From Stachybotrys elegans (Eukaryota > Ascomycota > Sordariomycetes > Hypocreales > Stachybotryaceae), in assembly GCA_020746835.1 (NCBI GenBank), contig JAGPNK010000004.1:868001-932000 (forward strand): 64,000 bases of DNA, read 5' to 3'. The position numbers and the translations under genes are program-made. Below, piece by piece: positions 28,975-39,427 of this stretch; position 1 is the stretch's first letter; the number at the start of each line of letters is the position of its first letter. Under the pieces are notes generated by a model. The model saw only the letters and a program-made list of their open reading frames with translations. It searched no databases and was not told the DNA's origin.

Positions 28975-30606
28975 GTCGGGCCGGCGAGGAAATGAGGACA
29001 GAACTGCCAGACAAGGACGATGGCTATCCTCAAGATGAGCCGTTCCTTCAACGGGATCATATGATATTTATTGCCGTGCACCGCAATCATCTCATTCCAT
29101 CCAAAGTCCCTTCAAAATAGATATCCATCGGGAGGTTGCTAGGTAACGTTACCATTGTCAATGGGACTTCGGGATCAAGACCAACCCCACTTGGAATACT
29201 ATGCCAGCAACAAATGAAATGCAAGCCAAGTTATCTGTTGAACCGGCTGATGCCTCTGAGCATCGACGCACCTTCCTGCATTGGACCGCAGTGCGGTTTA
29301 ATGGAAGTGACTGTATGAGGTTAGGGAAATCCATAGCGGGGCAAATCGATGAAGATGTTGTGGGTTGAGGTATTGGCTTTACTTGTCCGGAGGAGACAGG
29401 CATACGTTAAGCAGTTATCTCCTAGGTTTAGTTTCTGGCTTTATGCTGAAAACCCGAGTCTGCATTCTTCCAGATGAAGTCGCCCCTGGTAACAAGTCTA
29501 CCTTGCCCACTGTTGGAACAAACGTTTGGTTGGCGTCTTCTCGATCAGCAACTATCCAGGTTCCGCCCACTTTGCTAACCGTCCAACCTCCAAACCGGAG
29601 CCCTATCCTGGCATAGTTGGGGCAGATCATGTTAAGCTGCTGCAGTCCATTTTTCCGTTGTAAGTGTGATTGTGATGAGTACGAGGATGAAATGAGTGAT
29701 AGCCATCAATGTTGGAGACGGCAAAAGAAAGGCTTCGAGTCCTACGGCTGAAGGGATGCGGCACTGTAGCTTGGGTCACATCTATCCCCTCAAGCGATGT
29801 TCCTACAGAATCGACAATGGAAGTGTTAGAAGAGTATTATGTTGGAAGATGAGCAGATGTTTTTTCAGTTGACATGCTAACAAGTTACTCGCAGATATTT
29901 TGGAATCCCGCTCCCTCTTTTGGCTACCACTTCGCAGTCTCTTTTCGCGCTTGCATAAGGGCGCTTGCTGGCGCAAGTTGCTGACCACCATAGTTCTATC
30001 TCCAACTCTGGCAGCCCCCTGCATGGAGGGGCTGTGCTTCGGGATCTGGCTACGATATTGGGCGGAAGCCATCCAAGTTCTGTAGTTGAACACTGCACCC
30101 GGTATTTGTCGATTGCTGCATCTAAAATGTGCGCCCCACGACTAGACGACACACACAAAAGTCATGGCAAGATACTACGGCGGAACCCCCATCAACTGGT
30201 TCACGATTTTTTTTTTATGCATTTCCCCACGTTGTGCAAACCATCCCCGTAAACGTGAGTGCTGGCATGGATGCAGACCCCCTGTACGGTTGCATTGCAT
30301 GCGGCCTTCGTTTCATTGATTCCCTGAAACGAGATACCCCTTGTTCTTTGCTGTCCGCGCAGTTGGGATGGGTGGCAGTGAAGGCGGCTATAGGCAGCTA
30401 GGCGTGTGCAAGGGAAAAGTAGAATAAATAAAAGTGAAAATAAAAACAGGCGGGCGCGTATAAGACAATAGGAGAGGCCTCCCCATTGAGACTTGCCTGG
30501 GTGACGAGCGAGCCTGTTTGTCCTCGTCACACATCTAGAGGCTGTGCTCCTCTACCGCTTTCGCTTATTTCTTTCTTCTCCTTTCTGGCTCCTCATTTCA
30601 TCCGTC
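28975..30606. other. Intergenic region, 1.6 kb
   Basis: Between two divergent genes. I find no coding frame with support. A T-run occurs at about 30209-30217, and pyrimidine-rich promoter-like sequence precedes 30607. Confidence 0.4.
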
Positions 30607-33002
30607 ATGGTCAACTTCAAGCTCTCCCATGTCGCCGCTAAGAACATCTCAAGCGGCTTTAGCCATGCTGAAACCACATCAGAGAAGCCCAAGGTCGCTC
30701 TGAGACGGACCATTTCGCTTCGCTTCTGCTTCCACCTGGCGGGACACCTCACTGCCGTCAGCATGATCGCTCTCATCCTCCAGCTGAGCCTGCGCAATGT
30801 CTACCGTTCAGATGATGGCCGATGGGACCGGCGCTGGTACACTCTCAACCTCGACCAGCAGGAAGAAGCAAACTTGCTCCAGTTTGCAGCCAAGCTCCAT
30901 GAGATCATCATGGCCATCTCTCTCTACGGCATCGTTCTGCATATCAGCCGCCGACTACTCGTTGGACCTGGAGGAGTGCCTTTTGGCCTGCTTTTGGGTG
31001 GCTATCAACCGCCGGGCACTTACATCTTCCACAAGTCCCTGTGGGCGCCCTTAATTGCAGCCTTTCGCTTGGGTCAATGGCGCATAGCCTTCTTTGCTGT
31101 TGGATTAGCATTCGCCACCATATTTGCCAACACCCTTGGCCCGGCCTCGGCTATTGCGCTCCTCTTCAATGTCGGCTGGCATACCATGAACGATCCTTTT
31201 CGAGGTATCAATGCAGAGACTGCTGTATACAATCGCGCCACTCAGAACATGTCCCTTGATGAAGTAGAGCCTTTCTTCTATCCCACAGTCTTCAACTCAT
31301 CTGCTTTCGAGAACGAGGCGAGTTTCCAAAGATGCCAAGAGTCCGAAAGACAAATGTCGTGGAAGATCTGTCCTGCCCTGGAGCAAACTGGCGAGAGATA
31401 GAGGACTGGTGCTATACAATGAATCACAACGATGTCAACACCAAGCTGCTTCAGGATATAGGCAAGCAAAGGAACAGGGCGTCTTCCTTCTTGATCACTT
31501 CCCTGTATGAAGAGTCGGAAAAGAGCCCAGTCGCAGTCGCGACGACCCTGCCCCTCAACCTCATCTCCTTGGTCGGCAATTTCTGGAATTTCATCAGCGT
31601 GCTGGACATCAGGCCCGTTATACCCAGGCGACAACGCATCCAGCCCAGCCCTGACAGCCCCGTCTTTGCTCCTCTGGTGCGGGTTCAGTGCACTTCCCAT
31701 GACTTTGAGTCATTCAGGGGGGACAATAGGACCTTGTTCTTCCCTACCTCCTGGCTTGAGGACGAAGACAGTCGCAATGTCGCAGATCAGTCATGGCCAG
31801 TGCCTGATAAAGCTTGGAACCTTGATTACAACTTTAATGAAACACATATTCTTTGGGTTTCTGCACCTATCGATGAGCGCCTCCTGAGCGAAAGGGTGTC
31901 TATTGGCGCTGTTCTGAGGTTGCCATATCTTACATTCGCCGACACGCAGAACATCAGCTCCGCTAAGACAGAGCACAGTGCTGTTCTGCCATGCGTCATC
32001 TCGGGCCGTTGGGGAAAGCCAGAGGTCTACATGGACCCGGCGATGAATTTTCGAATAGAGAATAGCTTCGCCGACGAGGAAGTACTCCAGAAACTCGGAC
32101 CGCCCTTGTGACCGCCCTTGTCTGCGGCCGTCAAGAAAGAGTTTCAGCTAGGACCAGTGGTGCACATGGATCACGACTGGGCCACCTTGGGATTCTTTAA
32201 GCAGCTTATCCCAGAACCGAGAGAGGAGGGTGACACGAGGATACCTGTACAAGGACACACAACGTCCTATCTGGATTCCTACATCACACTCTTTACTTCA
32301 ACAATAAGTGACCCGGACAAGCCTCGTCGGTATTTCAGGGACGTCTTCCCTGGGATCGACGGCAGGAGGCCAGAGGGAAGAACTGTCGTCGACGGACCAG
32401 TATCCACCAAGCCGGTATCTATGATCTTGTCTCTTGTTCTTGCTGACGCCATGGCCCGCGCACGGTTGGCGGCGCATGCTGTCTACCTGGACGACAGCAA
32501 CTCTACCAACGCGACAGCCGTGAAGTTGGGAGAGTTCTCGGGTAACTTTACAGAAATCATCGAAATAAACAACATAACGCAGGAAGCCATGGGGAGCGCC
32601 CTCGCTATAAAATTTGACGTGCAAAGATTCGGACGGGGCTACGGCTTCCAAGTCGCCGGGAGGGGGACTCTCACGTATGCGATGATCATCTTGCTGCTAC
32701 ATGCTGCCATCGTGTTGGTGTATCTAGTGTATCTATTCTGGTTCTGGTCCTGTACTAGGAATGGATATTTGAGCAGCGCCTGGGATGACCTCGCAGCATT
32801 GCTGGCGCTGGCGCTGACGTCGCGCGAGGCACCCGCGCTGGGAGATGCGGGCGCAGGCGTGGATCGCTCATCGACGTGGAATATGCGGCTGATGGTGCGC
32901 TCGCGATTGTATGAGCATGAAAAGATTGATATGATCGTTGAACAAGAACCAACAGCGGTTCATGAAAAGGGGTTGATGTTTGTTGGGAAGAAATATCGGT
33001 AA
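30607..33002 (+). pseudogene. Broken multi-pass membrane protein gene
   Basis: Three consecutive frames make one protein-like chain. The first part (30607 onward) has an N-terminal soluble stretch and about four membrane helices (near residues 44-62, 97-112, 120-135 and 154-175). The middle part (open from about 31320 in another frame) is a large, probably extracellular domain with several N-x-S/T sites. The last part (to 33002) ends with a membrane helix (YAMIILLLHAAIVLVYLVYLFWFW) and a basic/acidic tail. The frame shifts at about 31340-31395 without a usable intron. An in-frame TGA at 32110-32112 is created by a 12-bp tandem duplication (32098-32121). This looks like an orphan fungal membrane protein inactivated recently, since the rest of the frame is clean. 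Sequencing error at the first site cannot be excluded. Confidence 0.7.
32098..32121. repeat. 12-bp tandem duplication producing a stop codon
   Basis: GACCGCCCTTGT occurs twice back to back. Removing one copy would leave an uninterrupted frame (GPPL followed by SAAVKKEF). The second copy places TGA in frame. Confidence 0.85.
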
Positions 33003-33078
33003 CTGAGCATTCTGTTTTACTTTTATGTACTAATCATATTTCTCTTAACCCAATGCAAGCCAATCCCCCCTTTGAAGG

Positions 33079-34099
33079 CTAGAGTTGGATAATTGTGAGG
33101 CAGAATAAGCTGCCCTCGCCATTCTGGTCCATCACCACCTCGCATCGAGCTTGGAGTGCAATATCTTTCCCCTCGGCCTTGAGCTTATCAAGAAACGGCT
33201 GATGCTCCTCATGTAGCTCATCGAAAGAATTCTCATAGCGGGAGATGAAGAAGCCGACACGTCTAAACTCTCCGGGCGACATGTCCGTGGTCTGAAGAGC
33301 AAGGCCCATAACAGCCATGTCTTGAGTCTCCCTGCCATCGTCCAGGTCCGATGAAAGCCCTTTCTTGCCTCCGAAGATCGTCAAGAGATAGGCGCTTTCG
33401 CCTTCAATATCACGCTTTCCTTCTTGGTCTCAGCAATCGATGTCAACGGCAAAGCTGCCGTCTGGGATGCTAATGTCAATGTGAAACGTCAAGCCATCTT
33501 CGGGTATTTGCTTCGTTGTGTTATTGATGGATCCCTCTTTGAGAAACAGCTTTCCAGAGACAAGGCCACGACATCTGATAGCGATGGGTCCATTTGTCAC
33601 TGTACCAAATGGCCCAGAAGGACACTCAACATGGATGTCTTCTCCTGTGTGACCCTTGCAATGCCCGCAAGAGCGACGAGCTTTTCTGTCGAGACAGATA
33701 GCTCGCAACCAGAGTACCAAAAGACAGTATCCAGCCATTTCATCTCAGGCGTGTACTTGTGCCCGATGTCGGGGTGGTCCGATTTGCACACGAGTGGCGG
33801 CGGGACGTCCGAGAGATTGGATCCGTTGGGAAAGGATTGTGACAAGACGGCACTGCCGCACCCCCAGGACAGCCCCCAGACACCGTAATGCACGGTTCGC
33901 GGCGATAGGATCTGATCTTTTCTTGGACCGTCCAGGCCCTTTGTCGAAAGGTGCGATTGTATTGCATGTTTTGCAGTTGAAACGGCTCCAGGACCATTAC
34001 ATGTCTCTTATACGCGTTTACAGATGTTCCTAGCACACAATCTTCCTGTTCTCGACAAGGGCAAATTTCAAGGTCAAAAATTGCTCGCAGAGGTAACAA
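33079..34099 (-). pseudogene. HET-domain protein remnant, frameshifted
   Basis: The minus strand holds pieces of a HET-type protein in different frames. The piece ending QRAWTVQEKI (about 33,920-33,960) is the third HET block. The next piece in another frame continues LSPRTVHYGVWGLSWGC and later TEKLVALAGIAR, the expected downstream order. The last pieces give PFGTVTNGPIAIRCRG, FHIDI..FAVDIDC and the C terminus ending at 33079. The change of frame after QEKI coincides with a 5-bp direct duplication at 33909-33918. The N-terminal HET blocks (ALSYxWG, WIDAxCINQ) are missing, because the neighbouring gene ends at 34124. It is therefore a truncated, shifted remnant. The start of the remnant is arbitrary. 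Confidence 0.75.
33909..33918. repeat. 5-bp tandem duplication in the HET remnant
   Basis: GATCT is present twice in a row (AGATC twice on the coding strand). Omitting one copy would join QEKI directly to LSPRTVHYG in one frame, so this duplication is the likely cause of the frameshift. Confidence 0.75.
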
Positions 34100-34123
34100 T
34101 AGAATTAAAGCTAGGTATGAGCC

Positions 34124-36374
34124 CTAACGACCTTCAATATGTGATTGCAACATTCCTCCACAAAATATCACAAAAGCCATCATGAAACTGCCAATTCCAA
34201 CACCCCCCTGTATATCACTCCGGCCCACTGTCCATGAGATCGCCGCTGCAAGGCACAAAATGAAGCCTGCACATCCGCACAGGAAGAAAACAAACATGTT
34301 CAAACCTTCCTTGACCTCAATGCCCCAGCCCAGTGAGCTTCCCTTTACAACACAAGGAACAAGCTTCTCTTGAAGTTTCTTTGGTATCCTCTTGTAGAGT
34401 AAAGGAAGTACAGCTGCATGACTGGGGTGATCGAAGAGGTGGACGAGTACATTGGGGCCGATTGGAGGTACAATGTCAGCAGGCATTGGATCGTATAAAT
34501 ACTGAGTCTTCAGTTCTTCTGGTGGCAGGGACGGGCAAGAGCGTATGTCGGCGATTGAATCTTGGAACAGCTCCATCTATCGGTTATATCGACATTAGCT
34601 TCATGGCCAAACACTCTCCTGGATGATATTACCTTGACAAAATTTATCGCTTTAACTCGTCGTAACCCAAGGAATAGACGTGACGTACGACTGGCAAAGT
34701 ACTCTATCCTTAATAAGGAGAAGAAGTCTTGGTCAGAATTTATCATACACGCCTCAGGCTGCCGTAGCTTAGAAACCCAACGTCCTAAGGGAATACATGC
34801 AAGAACGTAGTTGTGGTTATTGGTTGGGGTGGACGATGTCTTTCGGTTGCATTTGCCCGGAACTCTTGGACCGTCACGTTGCCACTGCCGAGGGAGGCGG
34901 AGATCTGGCTTACGCCAATTGAAGAGCTGCGAAGCTGTGATGGAGTTGCTGCTTGTAGTTTGTGCTGGAGGTCGACTATTTGATTCCAAATCGCCCGTTA
35001 CGCTAGACCTTACTCCGCAGCTTGCTAGGAGCGCTTTGAGGTCATCCAAAGCCCCTGGGCGGTTTTCTTGGTAGTCATCATAGAGTTTGCTTCCGCAAGC
35101 CTGTCAAATCTGGTCAGCCTATGAACGAAAGTAATTCAAGACATTCTTACGCAAGTCCAGAGTAGCCGTTTTTGCCCCCCTTTGGGCTTTTTGCTCATGA
35201 AGGTAGTGACAAAATTGTTGAACATCTGTTCCGCTCGGTCTCTGATACTCATAAGCATAGGAAGCGGTGCAGTCCGCTCAACATGCGCCTGGACAGTTTC
35301 CCTGAAACACTGGAATGGCTCAGAATCAAACAGGAAGGCGTTCAATATGGTCAGCTGGCTAACAGCTGGCAGTGCATTCTCTTCATCGTCCTCGTCAGAT
35401 CCGTTCTCATCTTGCTTTTGAATTTTGCCATGATCTTCCGATGGACTGGCGACTCTTCCTTGAAACGTATTTTCCCCTGGAATAGCCTCCACTTCCTTCT
35501 CGTGGAAATCAAGTTCCGGAAGCCAGAAGTATCTGCAAACGTTTTCAGCGATGCTTCTTCGCTTACGCAGCATAAACTTGGCCACCGCAAGCTTGGCAAA
35601 ACCAGAACCCTTGACTCGCTCATCCAGTTCAGAAGAAAGGCTTGTAGATGTTTCAGCCAAGACCAGTAGGTCAAGGCTGTATCGTGAAATGAAGCTGGAA
35701 ATCTGTGCTTGGGCCTGCTGCAGAGAGGAAGCTCTCGATATGAACTGTGGCCAGAGGTATTGAAGATGTGAGTCAAAAATAAGTCTGTTGGACAGATTGT
35801 CCAAAGCATCTATTCCTCCTAAGGAAGTGGCGGATGTCTGACTGGTCTGGTCAACGGTATCGAACTCGGAAATGACCTCTGGAATGGAAGAGTCGTTATC
35901 GCTTGAGGAGATATCATCGTCGCCTTTGGTACGGCTTTCTTTCAATACGGTAGTTGTTCCATTTGCTTTCTCCGATAAGTTCTGAGGGACTGAAAGTCCA
36001 ACAGTCTCGTCCTCAGGAGGGTGAGATGTAAGGGGATCTGACGTAGTTTGCTGTCCAAGTGGCAGATGAGGCTTGACTGAGTCTTCGTCGTGGAATTTTG
36101 TTTGACTCTGCCTGACAATGGTACGGAGACGCTTTTTCTGTGGATTCGCCCCGGCATCTGGACGTAGGGATGATGCTCCATAGCCTAGGCTGCGATTATG
36201 ATCGAGATCTGTAGCTGTTTGGCCGCTGGAATGTACAGGACATGGATAACCGACATAGATAGTTCGTTCCTGAATGTGGTGGTTTGGCCGCCCGTAGGCG
36301 GCACACCGATCTATAGCATGTTGGTAGTACGCACAGCGGCAGGCTGAGTATAATTCAAGAAGCTGATAACACAT
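34124..36374 (-). CDS. Orphan fungal protein with Cys-rich N terminus and two C-terminal membrane helices
   Basis: Three exons: 36374-35151, 35100-34633 and 34576-34124, giving 714 residues. The introns (50 and 56 bp) have GTAAGA and GTAATA donors and keep frame. The N terminus has a Cys/His/Tyr-rich block (CRCAYYQHAIDRCAAYGR, then a YPCPVHS) that may bind metal. A long Ser/Thr/Asp-rich, probably disordered region (about 60-170) follows, then a helical region (about 190-300). Exon 2 opens with a Cys-containing block (ACGSKLYDDY joined to WTC of exon 1). The C-terminal exon carries YDPMPADIVPPIGPNVLVHLF and RIPKKLQEKLV, then two membrane segments (FVFFLCGCAGFILCLAAAI and IGSFMMAFVIFCGGML). The arrangement is a recurrent lineage-specific fungal family of unknown function, often near HET genes in my recollection. 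It is intact here, unlike its two right-to-left neighbours. Confidence 0.8.
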
Positions 36375-36932
36375 TATGAGGTAGCGATGGCAAGATATTC
36401 AAGTGAACTTTGCGTTGTACGTACGTCTTGTTTGATGTCCAAAACCCCTCGTGTTGAGATTCTTCTTATGGAGCCATGGTTCGCATTCAGGCAACTATGG
36501 AGGTTTGCCGATCTGACCAATCAGCACGAAGGTAATCGCAGCCCTACTGTGCGCGCTTCTACGGTCCGATCTCTGCGCAATGGCGAAAAACCACTTGTTT
36601 CCCTTGAGCCTTTCAAAACAATAACCCAAAGAGTACATGACAAAGAAAAAGTCCACGGCGCAACATGACTTATTAACTCGAGTAATTGAATACGACAACC
36701 GGGCTTAAGGACCGTGTATCTTCACATCGAATCATTTACCACTGGTCGTCGATGTTTGAATGTCATCTCGCGAGTTTAGAAGCTGGCAAGCTTAAGCTAG
36801 ATATTGGTAGTATAGTAAGGGCTTTATTAGGCCTTAAGTAATAAATAATAGCTCTTTATATGCTAAGACATAAGCTCTAGAGAAGTTAATATTTATTACC
36901 CCTAACACTCGCTTAATATAGATAGAAGCTTG
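36375..36932. other. AT-rich intergenic region, possible RIP remnant
   Basis: No gene. The stretch 36,780-36,920 is very TA-rich with many TTA/TAA words (aataaataatag, ttaatatttatta), as expected of repeat DNA mutated by RIP. The element type is not recognisable. Confidence 0.5.
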
Positions 36933-37622
36933 TTATAGAAGCCTGCAGCTTGTATGGTCCGATAATTGTACTTGTACTATACCCAGAGCAAGAAGACATA
37001 GATAGCCAAGACACTCCAAAACAACCAGCCCGACAATGGCCCACCTAAGAACGAGCTTGGGTTTCGTATAGGCAGCATATTCCTTTTCCAGTCCGAGGTA
37101 CTGACTCAATGAAATTCGAGGCCGTTGCGATCGATTGTCAGATGGGGAGGGCGACTGTGAAAATGATGACTCGTTTGCGAGCTGGCCGTTGGGGAGCACT
37201 GGTACATGGTCGTCAATGCTATAAAGGACCGTAGCTAGGATGAATATCGAGCTTAGCCCTATCCCCGCAGAGCCGAGATACGCAGCACCCGCGTACTGAA
37301 CAGATATATTCAATAACAGAATACCCGTGATGATCATTGCACCGATCAAGCCGAACTGGACCTGAACAAAGGCGTGTGTGCCGGACTCGACGCTTCCGTC
37401 CTGTCTATTGTGTAGTGCCACATAGACAGAGGAGACTGCAATCGGACCCAGGAGGAAGAACTGGGACGCGAAAGCCAAAAGAGTGCGGACGCGGCTGCCG
37501 TTGCAGTCTTCAGGTAGACTGAATTGAGCCTGGAGCGTCACCGCTCCAGCAAATGTTGAGACAAGGATGAGGACATTTGCGAGGTCCAAGTATGACTTCT
37601 TAGTGGGTATATGTGACCCCAT
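36933..37622 (-). CDS. Small multi-pass membrane protein, unknown function
   Basis: Single-exon protein of 229 residues. Five hydrophobic segments are visible: about residues 15-33, 46-66, 90-105, 112-132 and 193-213, with a Ser-rich hydrophilic loop at about 150-170. There is no signal peptide apart from the first helix and no known motif. It is probably an integral membrane protein of 4-5 helices. I do not recognise the family. It sits beside AT-rich, RIP-like DNA and the orphan membrane gene, in a stretch dominated by lineage-specific genes. Confidence 0.65.
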   Translation of the reverse strand: MGSHIPTKKSYLDLANVLILVSTFAGAVTLQAQFSLPEDCNGSRVRTLLAFASQFFLLGPIAVSSVYVALHNRQDGSVESGTHAFVQVQFGLIGAMIITGILLLNISVQYAGAAYLGSAGIGLSSIFILATVLYSIDDHVPVLPNGQLANESSFSQSPSPSDNRSQRPRISLSQYLGLEKEYAAYTKPKLVLRWAIVGLVVLECLGYLCLLALGIVQVQLSDHTSCRLL

Positions 37623-39427
37623 GATTCGCCAAGTCCCTTGGCGATTGGACGTGGCTTTAGGATTTAGACCGTACCTTGGTTAGTTGCAGTGATTCGACGA
37701 GTCTAAATAACCAACTATCCAAGCTGCAGAGCCTCAGATCGCTTACTTGGGCGCAGGCTTACCTAGGTTACGTCATGAAGCTGATAAGAATGCAGCTGAT
37801 CGAAACTGCAAGGTGTACGTAAGACGCCACAACACTACCTCAGCCTTGTTGACCCCTGAACCAGACATTGATAAAGGCAATGCAGCTTACAATAGCTACT
37901 AAACAACCTTCAAAGAAGGTGGGCTAGTGTGAGCCAGGAGTTGGGCTACAAATCCTACAGGCCAATGCCTAAGTCTGCAACTATCTTTGGATAGATGCTT
38001 CGAAACGTGAGCGAGCACAGCATGACTGATCATGGCATGATGGAGAGGCCGAGAACCGGCTGTAGGATTCCAGCTAGGCGCCTAGCCAGACGTAATAAGG
38101 CAGCCCATGGAACGCCACTACCAAGAGAGCAAGACGGAAATGCAAGGTCCTGAATAATGATAGGCGCTAATTACCAGCACCACCTACTGTTTATACAGGG
38201 CAGGAAATGTCCCAGGGGTTTATTTGGATCGCCACGCTGTGGGAGCATGTATCAGCCTTTCCCCTATCTGGCTACTCCAGTGCCTACTGTAGTGGACGGA
38301 TCAGGCAGTGGGGCTTTGGTTGTTGCTATTTTAATCCAGCTGCCCAGTTGGAGAGCAAAATGGGACAGGATGGGACGGGATGGATGGGACCTGCTATGAC
38401 GATTCAGCCCAGGAAGGTCCCTCGTTCTCGCTTACTGACCATATGTAATGCTCGAATCCTTCGCTCAACCCTGAAATTCTTGATCGGGGTTGATCGTCAG
38501 ACAGGCTCCTCCTTCACGGCTTGTCCGACCGACGGAACAAGAACAAATGGCCACTGTCAATTATCAATTGTCAATTGCTACAATGTAGCGTGAAAGTCCT
38601 ATACAGCCAGTCGCTTTCCAAGTTATGCTTAACCATTAAAATGTTTCAATCTCAACTGGTCCCAATTCTATACTTAGCCCGCCTAACCACTCTCCTCTCT
38701 CATAAGTATTGTACGGAGTATGTACGGAGTAGTACGGATACAGCCGGCGGGCTTCCAAGTTTCCCCAGCTTTCCAGCCTTGTCCGGATCGGCTTAGGCCT
38801 GCTTCCCAAGCTTGGCTTTGCGGCGGAAAATAGCAAACGAGCCTGTCGAACCACTTCGAGGGAACCGCCAATTGTGGGGAGGAGGAGCATGGATGCTGCC
38901 GGCAATCAAGGCGGACCAACCAACGTCCCGTCTCGCATCTCTGGTTTCAAGTTTGATGACGGCAATGGGTAGGGGTCAAGAGACGGCATGTGCTCCTGCA
39001 GTGGATGACTGAGCACTCTGGACGATCTGTGGGCTGTTCATGCCTCTGGCAAGGATCAGGGGATATGGTGCTGATGGCCATGGATCATCCATCGACTGAC
39101 CTTCTCATGAGGCATCAGCTTCAAGATATGATATCTCGTGTATAAGTATCAACGCTCCCTCTTCTCCTAGCAGTCTCTTCCTACTCATCACCATCATCAA
39201 CTCTCTCATCTCATCTCCTTTCCTATCTCCTTTCCTAGGTTTTCTTTTCCTTGATCTCCAAAACACCATCTTCAGCTTCTAGCAAGCACATGAAGATTTC
39301 ATTTCTTCCCAGTCTTTAGCCAAGCTATCCGACTCATTGTTCTTAACATCCAATTCTTCTTTTTCCTTTTTCGACAAACAGTCATCTGTCAGGAAACTTC
39401 CCTCGACCAACATCTATTCCTCTCAAA
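37623..39427. other. Intergenic region, 1.8 kb
   Basis: No gene is supported. Features seen are a repeated TACGGAGTA word near 38,710-38,745 and GGATGGGAC repeats near 38,365-38,390. A long pyrimidine-rich tract from about 39,155 to 39,400 lies directly upstream of the lectin gene. Confidence 0.45.
39141..39148 (+). promoter_or_regulatory. TATA box of the jacalin/aerolysin-like gene
   Basis: TATAAGTA followed by a CT-rich tract of more than 200 bp before the ATG at 39428. TATA plus CT-rich leaders are typical of highly expressed, regulated fungal genes. Confidence 0.5.

Noticed and set aside
36780..36930. Possible CRISPR-like or satellite array in an AT-rich stretch
   Set aside because: No regular unit; irregular TA-rich words fit RIP-mutated debris, and CRISPR arrays are not expected in a fungus.
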